The notes below the pieces were generated by a model. It did no database searches. It was given only the letters and a program-made list of their open reading frames with translations, and had not been told where the DNA came from. 64,000 nucleotides of DNA from Bordetella pseudohinzii (GTDB lineage Bacteria > Pseudomonadota > Gammaproteobacteria > Burkholderiales > Burkholderiaceae_B). A program made the position numbers and the translations under genes. Position 1 is the stretch's first letter; every line of letters starts with the position of its first letter. This document shows positions 1-8,241 of this stretch, piece after piece. The stretch spans positions 124,001-188,000 of the forward strand of contig NZ_JHEP02000004.1 in NCBI RefSeq assembly GCF_000657795.2, in the 5' to 3' direction.

Positions 1-171
1 GGACGCGACGGTGATGCAGTGCTTGGCTCCGGTGTAGGCCGACAGCGCCGTCTCCAGTTCCTTGACTTCGGGGCCCATGATGTATTGCCCGTGGTCGAGG
101 ACTTGCTGGATGCGCGTATTGATCGGATCGCGCAGGGCCTGGTATTGCTTCTTCAGGTCGATGAATTGCAT
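1..171 (-). CDS. wlbC: Sugar aminotransferase WlbC, 5' part only (runs off left edge)
   Basis: Only the first 57 codons are present; the gene continues beyond the left edge. The N-terminus (MQFIDLKKQYQ, then GQYIMGPEV and AYTGAKHC) is the typical start of the DegT/DnrJ/EryC1/StrS family of PLP-dependent nucleotide-sugar aminotransferases. It starts 7 bp after the wlbB stop, in the order wlbA-wlbB-wlbC known from Bordetella (wbpB-wbpD-wbpE in Pseudomonas). There the enzyme transaminates the 3-keto UDP-GlcNAc uronate made by WlbA, using glutamate. The PLP lysine lies outside the window, so integrity cannot be judged. Confidence 0.88.
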   Translation of the reverse strand, partial: MQFIDLKKQYQALRDPINTRIQQVLDHGQYIMGPEVKELETALSAYTGAKHCITVAS

Positions 172-178
172 AGCTGAC

Positions 179-748
179 TCAAGCCAATTGGCAGATGCCG
201 TTTTTGAGGAGGTAGCGGTCGCCGGTGTGCGGGCAGGTGGTTTCGCCGTCGCCGGTCAGGGGCAGGTCGAGCTGTTCGCCGTGGCGGCTCATCCAGCCGA
301 TCTGCCGGGCGGGCACGCCCACCATGAGCGCGAAGTCGGGGACGTCCTTGTTGACCACCGCGCCGGCGCCGATGAAGGCATAGCGGCCGATGGTGGCGCC
401 GCAGACGATGGTGCAATTCGCGCCCAGCGTGGCGCCCTGCTTGACCAGGGTGTCGCGGTATTCGTTCTTGCGTTCGATGGCCGCGCGCGGGTTGTAGACG
501 TTGGTGAACACCATGCTCGGGCCGCAGAAGACGTCGTCTTCGATGAAGACGTTGTCGTAGACCGAGACGTTGTTCTGGATCTTGACGCGGTTGCCTATGC
601 GCACGCGGTTGCCCACGAAGACGTTCTGGCCGAGCGAGCAGTTGTCGCCGATCTCGGCGCCGCCGCAGACATGGACCCAATGCCAGACGCGGGTACCTGG
701 GCCGATGCGGGCGCCCTCGTCGACGATTGCGCTGGAATGAATGCTCAT
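179..748 (-). CDS. wlbB: UDP-sugar N-acetyltransferase WlbB (left-handed beta-helix)
   Basis: A 189-residue protein made almost entirely of hexapeptide repeats ([30 protein letters not shown]), the signature of left-handed beta-helix acyltransferases. The conserved stretch around [14 protein letters not shown] fits the WbpD/WlbB group. In the known pathway it uses acetyl-CoA to acetylate the 3-amino group of UDP-GlcNAc(3NH2)A, giving UDP-GlcNAc3NAcA for LPS. The ATG at 748 reads [12 protein letters not shown]; the frame stays open upstream into wlbA, but that part is shadow. It lies 8 bp after wlbA and 7 bp before wlbC, one operon. Cytoplasmic; the trimer expected from the family is not visible here. 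Confidence 0.92.
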   Translation of the reverse strand: MSIHSSAIVDEGARIGPGTRVWHWVHVCGGAEIGDNCSLGQNVFVGNRVRIGNRVKIQNNVSVYDNVFIEDDVFCGPSMVFTNVYNPRAAIERKNEYRDTLVKQGATLGANCTIVCGATIGRYAFIGAGAVVNKDVPDFALMVGVPARQIGWMSRHGEQLDLPLTGDGETTCPHTGDRYLLKNGICQLA

Positions 749-756
749 CGCGGGCC

Positions 757-1803
757 TCAGTCCAGGGGCAGGGGAACGCGCACGCCGTCGCGCGCCGAAC
801 GGTACATGGCGGTCAGCAGCGCCAGCGATTGCAGGCCTTCGCGCCCGTCGGTTTCTGGCTCGCATTCGCCGCGCAGGGTGCGGATGACGTTGTCGTAGTA
901 GAGCGGATGGCCGAAACCGTAGACCGAGGTGGTCTCGTAGCTGGCTTCGCGCACCTTGTCGTCGTCCGGATGCGGTTCGGCGAATTTCCATTCGTCGATG
1001 CGATTGACCGCCACGCCGCCGACCCGGGCCGTGCCTTTCTCGCCCAGGATGGTGATGGAGCCTTCGAGATTCTGGGGATAGGTCAGCATCGTGACGTTGA
1101 TGGAGCCCATGGCGCCATGGCGCCAGCGCAGGGCGGCCACGCCCGTGTCCTCGGCCTCGATGCGGCGGGCCAGGGTGGCGGTGTAGGAATAAACGCTCTC
1201 GACCGGGCCGATGAGCCAGTCCAGCAGGTCCACGTAGTGGCTGGCCTGGTTCATGAAGGCGCCGCCGTCCCATTCCCATTTGCCGCGCCAGCGCGCCGCG
1301 TCGTAGTACTCCTGCGGACGGGTCCAGAACACATTGACCGTCACCATGTAGATGCGGCCGAAGCGGTTTTCCTGGACGGCGCGCTTGAGCAATTGCAGGG
1401 TGGCGTTGCGGCGGTTCTGCTTGACCACGAAGAGGCGGACGCCGGCGTCGTCGCAGGCCTTGACCATGCGCTTGCCGTCTTCCCAGCGGGTGGCCATGGG
1501 CTTTTCGCTCACGACGTGGCGGCCAGCCTGGGCGACTTCGATCGCCTGCCAGGGGTGCAGGCCGGAGGGCGTGGCGAGGATGACGGCATCGGCGGTGCTG
1601 TTGGCCAGCAGTTCCGTGAGCGAGGCATAGGGCTTGGCGCCCGTTGCGTCGGCGGCTGCCTTCAGGGCTGCCGGATCGATGTCGCACACTTCCACCAGTT
1701 CGGCGCGATCATTGTGTTGGGCGATGGCGGCGATGTGGTTCTTGGAAATTCGCCCACAGCCTACTAAGGCAAAACGGATTTTGCGATCGGAAATAGGGGT
1801 CAT
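757..1803 (-). CDS. wlbA: UDP-GlcNAc-uronate 3-dehydrogenase WlbA (Gfo/Idh/MocA family)
   Basis: A 348-residue oxidoreductase. Its Rossmann N-terminus carries GxGxxS-like LVGCGRIS at residues 13-20, and the family's catalytic EKP lies at 100-102 (Lys101). The second domain has the family pattern [15 protein letters not shown]. This matches WlbA/WbpB, which oxidises C3 of UDP-N-acetylglucosaminuronate with NAD+ in the route to the 2,3-diacetamido uronic acid of Bordetella LPS. It is first in the wlbA-B-C operon, transcribed towards the left edge. A plausible minus-strand promoter lies about 85 bp upstream. The family is broad, so the exact substrate rests mainly on the neighbouring wlbB and wlbC. 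Confidence 0.9.
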   Translation of the reverse strand: MTPISDRKIRFALVGCGRISKNHIAAIAQHNDRAELVEVCDIDPAALKAAADATGAKPYASLTELLANSTADAVILATPSGLHPWQAIEVAQAGRHVVSEKPMATRWEDGKRMVKACDDAGVRLFVVKQNRRNATLQLLKRAVQENRFGRIYMVTVNVFWTRPQEYYDAARWRGKWEWDGGAFMNQASHYVDLLDWLIGPVESVYSYTATLARRIEAEDTGVAALRWRHGAMGSINVTMLTYPQNLEGSITILGEKGTARVGGVAVNRIDEWKFAEPHPDDDKVREASYETTSVYGFGHPLYYDNVIRTLRGECEPETDGREGLQSLALLTAMYRSARDGVRVPLPLD

Positions 1804-2178
1804 TTTTGTGCGAGTTGGCGCGCGTTGATTGTTGTAGGTTTAATCCGGCGCATCATTGCTGAGATATTGCACGGAATAGCGCTGAATATTACCGTGAATC
1901 CAGCGATTGTCCCAAGGATTGAGGCCTTTTTCCTACGAATGGGCCCGCCGTGGAAAGGCGAATGTTGCGCAAGTGATATCAATATCGCGCGCGATCGAAG
2001 CTGGAAGCTCGATCAGATTATTCCGCGCCAATGAGACCTATTGTTATTAGCTGTGTCTATTTTTTGTTTTTTTGAAGGTTTTGCCCGGGAGCAAAAAGCC
2101 GTGCTGACATCGTCGGTATCATAGAGACGAGTTCGCCCCGGGGGCGGCTTTCTCCATTCAAGAGGTGTCAGATATCCA
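1804..2178. other. Divergent intergenic region, relatively AT-rich, no gene seen
   Basis: 375 bp separate wlbA (minus) from the cation ATPase (plus). No reading frame here looks like a protein. The stretch from about 1850 to 2100 is much richer in A+T than its surroundings, including poly-T runs near 2058-2078. It should hold the promoters of both divergent units. A candidate for wlbA is listed separately; I could not identify a convincing one for the ATPase. Confidence 0.5.
1886..1915 (-). promoter_or_regulatory. Candidate sigma70-type promoter for the wlb operon
   Basis: On the minus strand TTGGGA (1910-1915) and TAATAT (1886-1891) are separated by 18 bp, each matching the consensus hexamer at four of six positions. 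The pair sits about 85 bp upstream of the wlbA start in the AT-rich divergent region. It is plausible but unproven. Confidence 0.35.
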
Positions 2179-4917
2179 ATGACCGACCGTCGCGATGGTT
2201 CCGAATCCCAGCCCGTCCTGCCTTGGCATAGCTTGTCGCCGCGGGCGGCCGAAGAAGCATTGCAGGCCCGGCCTGGCGGCCTGACCAGCGACGAAGCCGC
2301 CGCCCGACTAGCCGAGTTCGGCCCCAACCGCCTGGCCCAGGCGCGCCGGCGCGGCGTTCTGATGCGTTTCCTGCATCAGTTCCACAACATCCTGCTCTAC
2401 GTCATGATGGGCGCGGCCGTCGTGACGGCCGTGCTGGGTCACTGGATAGACACCTGCGTGCTGTTTGCCGCCGTGGTCATCAACGCCGTGATCGGCTTTG
2501 TGCAGGAGGGCAAGGCCGAAAGCGCGCTGGACGCCATCCGCGCCATGCTGTCGCCCCGGGCGGTGGTGGTGCGCGACGGCCTGCGCCAGGAGATCGATGC
2601 CGCCGACCTGGTGCCGGGCGACCAGGTCATCCTGGTGTCCGGCGACCGTGTGCCGGCCGACCTGCGGCTGGTCGAGGTCAAGGAGCTGCGCCTGGACGAG
2701 GCGGCCCTGACCGGGGAGTCGCTGCCGGTGGAGAAACAGCTCGCGCCGGTGGCCGAGGACGCGCCCCTGGGCGACCGTTATGGCATGGCGTATTCCGGCA
2801 CGGTGGTGGTCTTTGGCCAGGCCCGGGGCCTGGTGGTGGCCACGGGCATGCAGACCGAGCTGGGGCGGATCAACCAGTTGCTGGCCGGCATCGACAATAT
2901 GACCACGCCGCTGTTGCGGCAGGTGGACCATTTCGGCCGTGTGCTGGCCCTGGTCATCCTGGCCATGTCGGCCTTGCTGTTTGCCGTCGGGGTCTGGTGG
3001 CTGGGCCATCCGCCGGCGGAGATGTTCATGATGGTGGTCGCCCTGGCCGCTTCGGCCATTCCCGAGGGCCTGCCCGCCATCATGACGGTGACGCTGGCCC
3101 TGGGCGTGCAGCGCATGGCCCGGCGCAAGGCCATCGTGCGCCGTCTGCCGGCGGTCGAGGCCCTGGGCTCGGTGACCGTCATCTGTTCCGACAAGACCGG
3201 CACGCTCACGCGCAATGAGATGACGGTGCAGCGGGTGGTCTGCGCCAGCCTGTGCGTCGATGTCCAGGGCGTGGGCTATGCGCCCGAGGGCTATTGCGAA
3301 GTCGATGCGCGCCGCATCGATCCCGCCGCCTATCCCGCGCTCGCCCTGAGCGTGCGCGCGGGGGTGCTTTGCAATGACGCGGTCCTGCGCCAGGACGAGG
3401 GGCAGTGGCGGGTGGAGGGGGATCCCACCGAGGGCGCCTTGCTGGTGCTGGGCGAGAAGGCGGGTTTCTCCGCCCAGGCCGGCCGCCAGGACTGGCCGCG
3501 CCTGGATGTGATCCCTTTTGAGTCCGAGCACCGCTTCATGGCGACGTTTCATGAGCCCGTGCCGGGCGAACCTTGGATCTTCGTGAAGGGAGCGCCCGAG
3601 CGGGTGCTGGAAATGTGCCGGGCCCAGATGGGCCTGGACGGCGTGGAGCAGGCCCTGGATGTCGATTACTGGCGCCGCATGGCCACCGACACGGCCGCCA
3701 AGGGCCTGCGCCTGCTGGCGCTGGCCTGCAAGCGGGCGCGCCCGGCCGGCGCGCAGCTGGCGTTTGCCGACACGGAGTCGGATTTCCTGCTGCTGGCCCT
3801 GGTGGGCATGATGGATCCGCCGCGCGGCGAGGCGATTGCCGCCGTGGCCGATTGCCACCGCGCCGGCATCCAGGTCAAGATGATCACCGGCGATCATGCC
3901 GAGACCGCGCGCGCCATCGGCGCGCAGCTCGCTATCGGGGTGGGCAGGCCGGTGGTCACGGGCTCGGAGGTGGCGCTGATGGACGATCGCGCGCTGCGCG
4001 AGATGGTGATGAGCGTGGAGGTGTTCGCGCGCGCCAGCCCCGAGCACAAGCTGCGGCTGGTGCAGGCCATGCAGTCGCAGGGCCAGGTGGTGTCCATGAC
4101 CGGCGACGGCGTCAACGATGCGCCGGCGCTCAAGCGCGCGGATGTGGGCGTGGCCATGGGCAACAAGGGCACGGAGGCCGCCAAGGAGGCTTCCGACATG
4201 GTGTTGGCCGATGACAACTTCGCCACCATCGCCGCCGCCGTGCGCGAGGGGCGGGCCGTCTATGACAACCTGAAGAAGTTCGTGCTTTTCATGCTGCCCA
4301 CCAATGGCGGCGAAGCGCTGCTGGTGATCGCGGCCATCCTGTTCCAGCTGACGCTGCCGCTGACGCCGGCGCAGGTGCTGTGGATCAATCTGGTGACGTC
4401 CAGCACCCTGGGCCTGGCCCTGGCTTTCGAGCCGGCCGAGCCCGGCATCATGCGCCAGCGGCCGCGCCCGCCCGGGTCTCCCTTGCTTTCGGGCTTTTTC
4501 ATCTGGCGGGTCTTCTTTGTGTCCGTGCTGATGATGGCCGGCGCCTTGGGCTTGTTTCTGTGGGAGCTGAACGACGGCGTGGACATCGAGCGGGCGCGCA
4601 CGATGGCGGTCAATGCCGTGGTCATGGCCGAGATGTTCTATCTCATCAACAGCCGCCATATCTTCGATTCGGTGCTCAGTCGCGAAGGCTTGTTCGGCAA
4701 CCGCTATGTCTGGCTGGCCATCGGCGCTTGCATGCTGCTGCAGCTGATGTATACCTATACGCCTTTCATGCATGCGGTGTTCGGCTCGGCGCCCCTGGGC
4801 AGGCGAGAATGGCTGGATGTCATAGGCGCCGGCCTGCTGGTTTTCCTGGGAGCCGAGCTCGAAAAGGCCGTGATCCGCCATACGCCGCTGGGCCGGCGCC
4901 TGCGCGGCGAAAAATGA
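2179..4917 (+). CDS. P2A-like cation-transporting P-type ATPase
   Basis: A 912-residue inner-membrane pump with the full P-type set: actuator TGES at 178-181, phosphorylation site DKTGTLT at 338, hinge motif GDGVNDAP around 643, and an N-terminal cation-ATPase domain. Of the SERCA ion ligands, TM4 Glu (PEGLPA, E296), TM5 Asn and Glu (N709, E712), TM6 Asn (N737) and TM8 Glu (E818) are kept. The TM6 aspartate equivalent to SERCA Asp800 is Ser741. It therefore belongs to the PacL/SERCA-like group, but the ion (Ca2+, Na+, Mn2+ or another) cannot be assigned. ATG at 2179 follows GAGGTG. It stands alone between the wlb operon and a two-component system. Confidence 0.88.
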   Translation: MTDRRDGSESQPVLPWHSLSPRAAEEALQARPGGLTSDEAAARLAEFGPNRLAQARRRGVLMRFLHQFHNILLYVMMGAAVVTAVLGHWIDTCVLFAAVVINAVIGFVQEGKAESALDAIRAMLSPRAVVVRDGLRQEIDAADLVPGDQVILVSGDRVPADLRLVEVKELRLDEAALTGESLPVEKQLAPVAEDAPLGDRYGMAYSGTVVVFGQARGLVVATGMQTELGRINQLLAGIDNMTTPLLRQVDHFGRVLALVILAMSALLFAVGVWWLGHPPAEMFMMVVALAASAIPEGLPAIMTVTLALGVQRMARRKAIVRRLPAVEALGSVTVICSDKTGTLTRNEMTVQRVVCASLCVDVQGVGYAPEGYCEVDARRIDPAAYPALALSVRAGVLCNDAVLRQDEGQWRVEGDPTEGALLVLGEKAGFSAQAGRQDWPRLDVIPFESEHRFMATFHEPVPGEPWIFVKGAPERVLEMCRAQMGLDGVEQALDVDYWRRMATDTAAKGLRLLALACKRARPAGAQLAFADTESDFLLLALVGMMDPPRGEAIAAVADCHRAGIQVKMITGDHAETARAIGAQLAIGVGRPVVTGSEVALMDDRALREMVMSVEVFARASPEHKLRLVQAMQSQGQVVSMTGDGVNDAPALKRADVGVAMGNKGTEAAKEASDMVLADDNFATIAAAVREGRAVYDNLKKFVLFMLPTNGGEALLVIAAILFQLTLPLTPAQVLWINLVTSSTLGLALAFEPAEPGIMRQRPRPPGSPLLSGFFIWRVFFVSVLMMAGALGLFLWELNDGVDIERARTMAVNAVVMAEMFYLINSRHIFDSVLSREGLFGNRYVWLAIGACMLLQLMYTYTPFMHAVFGSAPLGRREWLDVIGAGLLVFLGAELEKAVIRHTPLGRRLRGEK

Positions 4918-4983
4918 AGGCTGGTTGAAAGCGGCCGCGAGCTACACTGCGCCCGCGGAAAGCCATGACATAAGAGGGGAGAC

Positions 4984-5655
4984 ATGCGCATTTTGCTGGT
5001 CGAGGACAATCCTGACCTGGGCGATGCGGTGGAGAGCAAGCTGCGCAATGCCGGCCATAGCGTGCAGTGGGCGCGCGACGGGCTGGCGGCCGTCCAGTGG
5101 GGGCGCGCCGAGCCCTGGGACGCCCTGGTGCTGGACATCACGCTGCCGGGCAAGGACGGCTATGCCGTGCTGCGCGAATTGCGCGCCGCCGGCCTGGAGG
5201 CGCCCGTGCTCGTCATGACGGCGCGCGCCGAGATCGAGGACAAGGTCGATATGCTGGATCTGGGCGCCGACGACTATCTGGTCAAGCCTTTCGATTTGCG
5301 CGAGCTGGAGGCGCGGCTGCGCGCCCTGATGCGCCGGCCGGGCGGGCAGACCTCCAGCGTGACGGTCTTCGGCAACCTGACCCTGGATACCGCCGGCCGG
5401 GCCGTGAAGCTCGACGGGCAGCTGCTGGAACTGGGCCGGCGGGAGTTCCGCTTGCTGGAGATCCTGCTGGCCCGTCAGGGCCAGACGGTGGCCAAGGAGC
5501 GCCTGATGGCGCAGCTCTTTGACGCCGACGATGTGTCGCTCAATGCCCTGGAGCTCTTGATCTCGCGCTTGCGCAAGAAGCTCGCGGGGGCTTCCATCGA
5601 TATCGTCACTGTGCGTGGCGTCGGCTATCAGGCGCGTCCAGATGCGTCCTCATGA
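4984..5655 (+). CDS. OmpR-family response regulator
   Basis: 223 residues. The receiver domain (1-115) has the acidic pair E7/D8, phospho-acceptor D51 in LVLDITLP, a conserved T in VMTARA and K in LVKPFD. A C-terminal winged helix follows (about 125-220, ending GVGYQARP). It resembles TctD/QseB-type regulators. ATG at 4984 follows an AGGGGAG ribosome site. Its stop lies inside the start of the sensor kinase gene (14-bp overlap), so the two are translationally coupled. The probable target is the ABC importer downstream, because the kinase contains a binding-protein domain of the same family. Confidence 0.93.
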   Translation: MRILLVEDNPDLGDAVESKLRNAGHSVQWARDGLAAVQWGRAEPWDALVLDITLPGKDGYAVLRELRAAGLEAPVLVMTARAEIEDKVDMLDLGADDYLVKPFDLRELEARLRALMRRPGGQTSSVTVFGNLTLDTAGRAVKLDGQLLELGRREFRLLEILLARQGQTVAKERLMAQLFDADDVSLNALELLISRLRKKLAGASIDIVTVRGVGYQARPDASS

Positions 5656-8125
5656 CGGCTTCTCCATCCGCCGGCGGGTGTTCATGCTGGCGCTGCTGTC
5701 GCTGGCCTGCGCCTCGGTGGCGCTGTTTTTCTTCCTGCGCGCCTATGGGCATCGCGCGGCCGAGCAGGCTTTCGACCGCCTGCTGGCCGCCTCGGCCCTG
5801 ACCATTGCCGGCTCGGTGCAGATCGACGACAGCGGCGTGACCGTCGAGCCGCCGTTTTCTTCGCTGGCCATGCTGCCCGGCAGCGAGCGGGTTTTCTACC
5901 AAGTGCTCAATGGCAGCGGCCGGGCCATCACCGGTTATGCCGACCTGGCACCCGCCTTGCCGCTGGCGGATTCCGCCGTGCCGCGTTTTGCCTATGAGCG
6001 CTATCACGACGAAGCCATACGGGTGGCCACGGTGGGCCGGCTGGTATCGGCCAGCCAGCATGCGGGCTGGGTGACCGTGCGCGTGGCCGAGACGCTGGGC
6101 TCGCGCCAGGCCCTGGCCGCCGAGATCCTCAATCGCAGCCTGTGGCCGCTCCTGGTCGTGGTGGGCGTGGCCCTGGCCTTGCTGTGGTTTGGCATCCAGC
6201 GCGCTTTCGCGCCCCTGGCCGTGGTCGAGCGCGAACTGCGCCATCGCGAGCCGGACGACCTGGCGCCCTTGCGCGCGCCAGTGCCGCGCGAAGTCCGGCG
6301 CCTGTCGGAGGCCTTGAACGCTTTCATGCAGCGTCTGTCGGTCATGATGGACAGCCTCAATACGTTGGTGGCCGATGCCGCCCACCAGGTGCGCACGCCC
6401 CTGGCCTCGCTGCGGGCGCAGGCGGAGGTGGCGTTGGAAGAGCAGGATCCGCGGCGCCTGCGCGAGCGCGTGGCGCGCATTCACCAGAACGCCACCCAGG
6501 CCAGCCAGCTGATCAACCAGTTGTTGATGGATGCCACCATCGCGCATCGCCTGGGGCGCGGCGAGCGCGCGGCCGTGGGTGTGGCCGAGACGGTCAACGA
6601 GACGCGCCGGCGCATCGGTCCGCTGGACGCGCGGCGGCTGCGCATCACCATCGCGCCGCAGCTGCGGCGCGCGCGCGTCATGGGCGATCGGGTGGCTTTG
6701 CGCGAGATGCTGCGCAATCTCGTGGACAATGCCTTGCGCTACGCGCCCGATTCATGGGTGGAGATCCAGGTCACGCCGGTAGCCGGTTATCGCCTTGCCT
6801 TGACGGTCTCGGATCGCGGGCCGGGTATTCCGGAGGCCGACAGGGAGCGGGTGCAGCAGCGCTTCGAGCGCGGCGCCAGCGACCTGCCCGGCTCGGGCCT
6901 GGGCCTGGCCATCGTGCGTTCGGTGGCTCAGGCCCATGGCGGCTCCTTGTGGCTGCAGGACCGGCCGGGCGGCGGCCTGATGGCGCGCGTTGTGCTGCCG
7001 CTGGCACAAGGGCGGGCGCGCCTGGCCGTGGCCTTGCTGGCCGTCTGCTGCCTTTTGCCCGGCCTCTGGCCGGCGCCGGTCCAGGCGGCCAAGGTCATCC
7101 AGGAAAGCCGCTACCCGGCGCCGCGTCCGTCGGGCCGCGTGCTGACCGTGGCCGGGCCCACCGACACGCCGGTCATCGCGCCCTTGGTCGCGGGCTTTCA
7201 GTCGGAGCGTCCCGATGTGACCGTGGTGTACCGCGAGATGAACAGCCGCGAACTCTACGAGGAAGCCGTGGCCGGCCGGCTCAAGGACGTCGATGTGCTG
7301 ATCAGTTCGGCGCCCGATCTGCAGATACGGCTGGCCAATGATGGCTATGCCCTCAGCTACGCCTCGCCCTATGCGCGTGGCCTGCCGTCCTGGGCGGTCT
7401 GGCGCGATGAAGTCTATGGTTTCACCTTCGAGCCGGCCGTCATCGTCTACAACCCGCGCCGCTTCAGCGAAGCGACCGCGCCGCGCTCGCGCCAGGCGCT
7501 GTTGCGCCTTTTGGAGCAGGAGGGCGCCAGCCTGCGCGGCCGTGTGGGCACCTACGACATCGCCGCCAGCAATGTGGGCTATGTGCTGGCGGAGCAGGAT
7601 GAGCTGGTGTCGTCCAATTTCTGGGGTCTGGCCAATGCGCTGGGGCAGGTCGGCGTGCGCCTGGCGACCAACAGCGGCGAGCTGCTCGACGCCATCGAGC
7701 GCGGCGAGCTCGACCTGGGCTACAACCTCCTGGGCTCCTATGCGCTGGCGCGGCAGGCCGCGGGCGAGGCCATCGGCGTGATCCTGCCCCAGGACTATAT
7801 GCTGGTGCTGGCGCGCTCGGTGCTCATCGCCCGGCGCGCGCCCAATCCGGACTTGGGGCGCGCCATGGTGGATTGGCTGCTGTCGCCGGCGGGGCAGCAA
7901 GTGGCCGCCAACCATGCGGCCCTGGGCGCGCTGGTGCCGGGCACGCCCGGCCCCTGGACGGCCGATGCGCTGCAGGCGCGGGCGCGCGGCATCGTGCAGC
8001 CCATCGTGCTCAGTCCGGCGCTGCTGGTCGGACTGGACCAGCAGCGGCAATCCCGCTTTGTGCAGAACTGGATGCGGCTGGTGACGGATACGCCGGAAGC
8101 GCCGGCTCAGGCCAGACGGCCCTAG
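5642..8125 (+). CDS. Sensor histidine kinase fused to a periplasmic solute-binding domain
   Basis: One uninterrupted frame of 827 codons. Residues 1-450 are a TctE-type kinase: TM1 near 11-33, a periplasmic segment, TM2 near 165-185, then H-box HQVRTPLA with His248, an N-box and G-boxes (DRGPGIPEAD, GSGLGLAIVR). A hydrophobic stretch (about 460-480) then ends in a signal-peptidase-like PVQA-AKV, and residues 485-800 form an AfuA/FbpA-type binding domain. That domain is colinear with the next gene's product (shared PSWAVW/PAWAVW, FEPAV/YEPAV, TYDI, GYN-LGSYA). In-frame ATG 6980 and GTG 6992 could instead start a separate secreted protein, but neither has a clear ribosome site. Salmonella PgtB/PgtC is the nearest split analogue known to me. 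The start at 5642 is preferred over an upstream alternative at 5615. Confidence 0.85.
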   Translation: MRPHDGFSIRRRVFMLALLSLACASVALFFFLRAYGHRAAEQAFDRLLAASALTIAGSVQIDDSGVTVEPPFSSLAMLPGSERVFYQVLNGSGRAITGYADLAPALPLADSAVPRFAYERYHDEAIRVATVGRLVSASQHAGWVTVRVAETLGSRQALAAEILNRSLWPLLVVVGVALALLWFGIQRAFAPLAVVERELRHREPDDLAPLRAPVPREVRRLSEALNAFMQRLSVMMDSLNTLVADAAHQVRTPLASLRAQAEVALEEQDPRRLRERVARIHQNATQASQLINQLLMDATIAHRLGRGERAAVGVAETVNETRRRIGPLDARRLRITIAPQLRRARVMGDRVALREMLRNLVDNALRYAPDSWVEIQVTPVAGYRLALTVSDRGPGIPEADRERVQQRFERGASDLPGSGLGLAIVRSVAQAHGGSLWLQDRPGGGLMARVVLPLAQGRARLAVALLAVCCLLPGLWPAPVQAAKVIQESRYPAPRPSGRVLTVAGPTDTPVIAPLVAGFQSERPDVTVVYREMNSRELYEEAVAGRLKDVDVLISSAPDLQIRLANDGYALSYASPYARGLPSWAVWRDEVYGFTFEPAVIVYNPRRFSEATAPRSRQALLRLLEQEGASLRGRVGTYDIAASNVGYVLAEQDELVSSNFWGLANALGQVGVRLATNSGELLDAIERGELDLGYNLLGSYALARQAAGEAIGVILPQDYMLVLARSVLIARRAPNPDLGRAMVDWLLSPAGQQVAANHAALGALVPGTPGPWTADALQARARGIVQPIVLSPALLVGLDQQRQSRFVQNWMRLVTDTPEAPAQARRP

Positions 8126-8153
8126 GGGTTTCCCCGATGCGAATGCGGGCGCG

Positions 8154-8171
8154 ATGACAGGACGCCGACAG
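8154..8171 (-). promoter_or_regulatory. 11-bp-spaced direct repeat, possible response-regulator site
   Basis: ATGACAG (8154-8160) and CCGACAG (8165-8171) are spaced exactly 11 bp apart. Read on the minus strand this is CTGTCGG-N4-CTGTCAT, close to the Pho-box layout of two CTGTCAT-type repeats. OmpR/PhoB-family regulators typically bind repeats with one-turn spacing. The site lies 70-90 bp upstream of the binding-protein gene. A separate dyad GCTGGT-N6-ACCAGC lies at 8197-8214. Confidence 0.4.
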
Positions 8172-8241
8172 ACTGCGAAACCTAAGATGCGCCCAGGCTG
8201 GTCCGAGAACCAGCTTCATCATTCCAATGGAGAAGACAGCC

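Noticed and set aside
1800-1982. 60-codon minus-strand frame upstream of wlbA
   Set aside because: No ribosome site or recognizable features; it overlaps the likely wlb promoter.
2308-4881. Open frame of 857 codons on the minus strand opposite the cation ATPase
   Set aside because: Composition is His/Gln/Arg-rich with no domain, as expected for antisense of a GC-rich gene with strong third-position bias.
6980-8125. Independent secreted binding-protein gene starting at ATG 6980 or GTG 6992
   Set aside because: Kept as an alternative only: no clear ribosome site, and the kinase frame continues without a stop. The signal-peptide-like start means it is not excluded.
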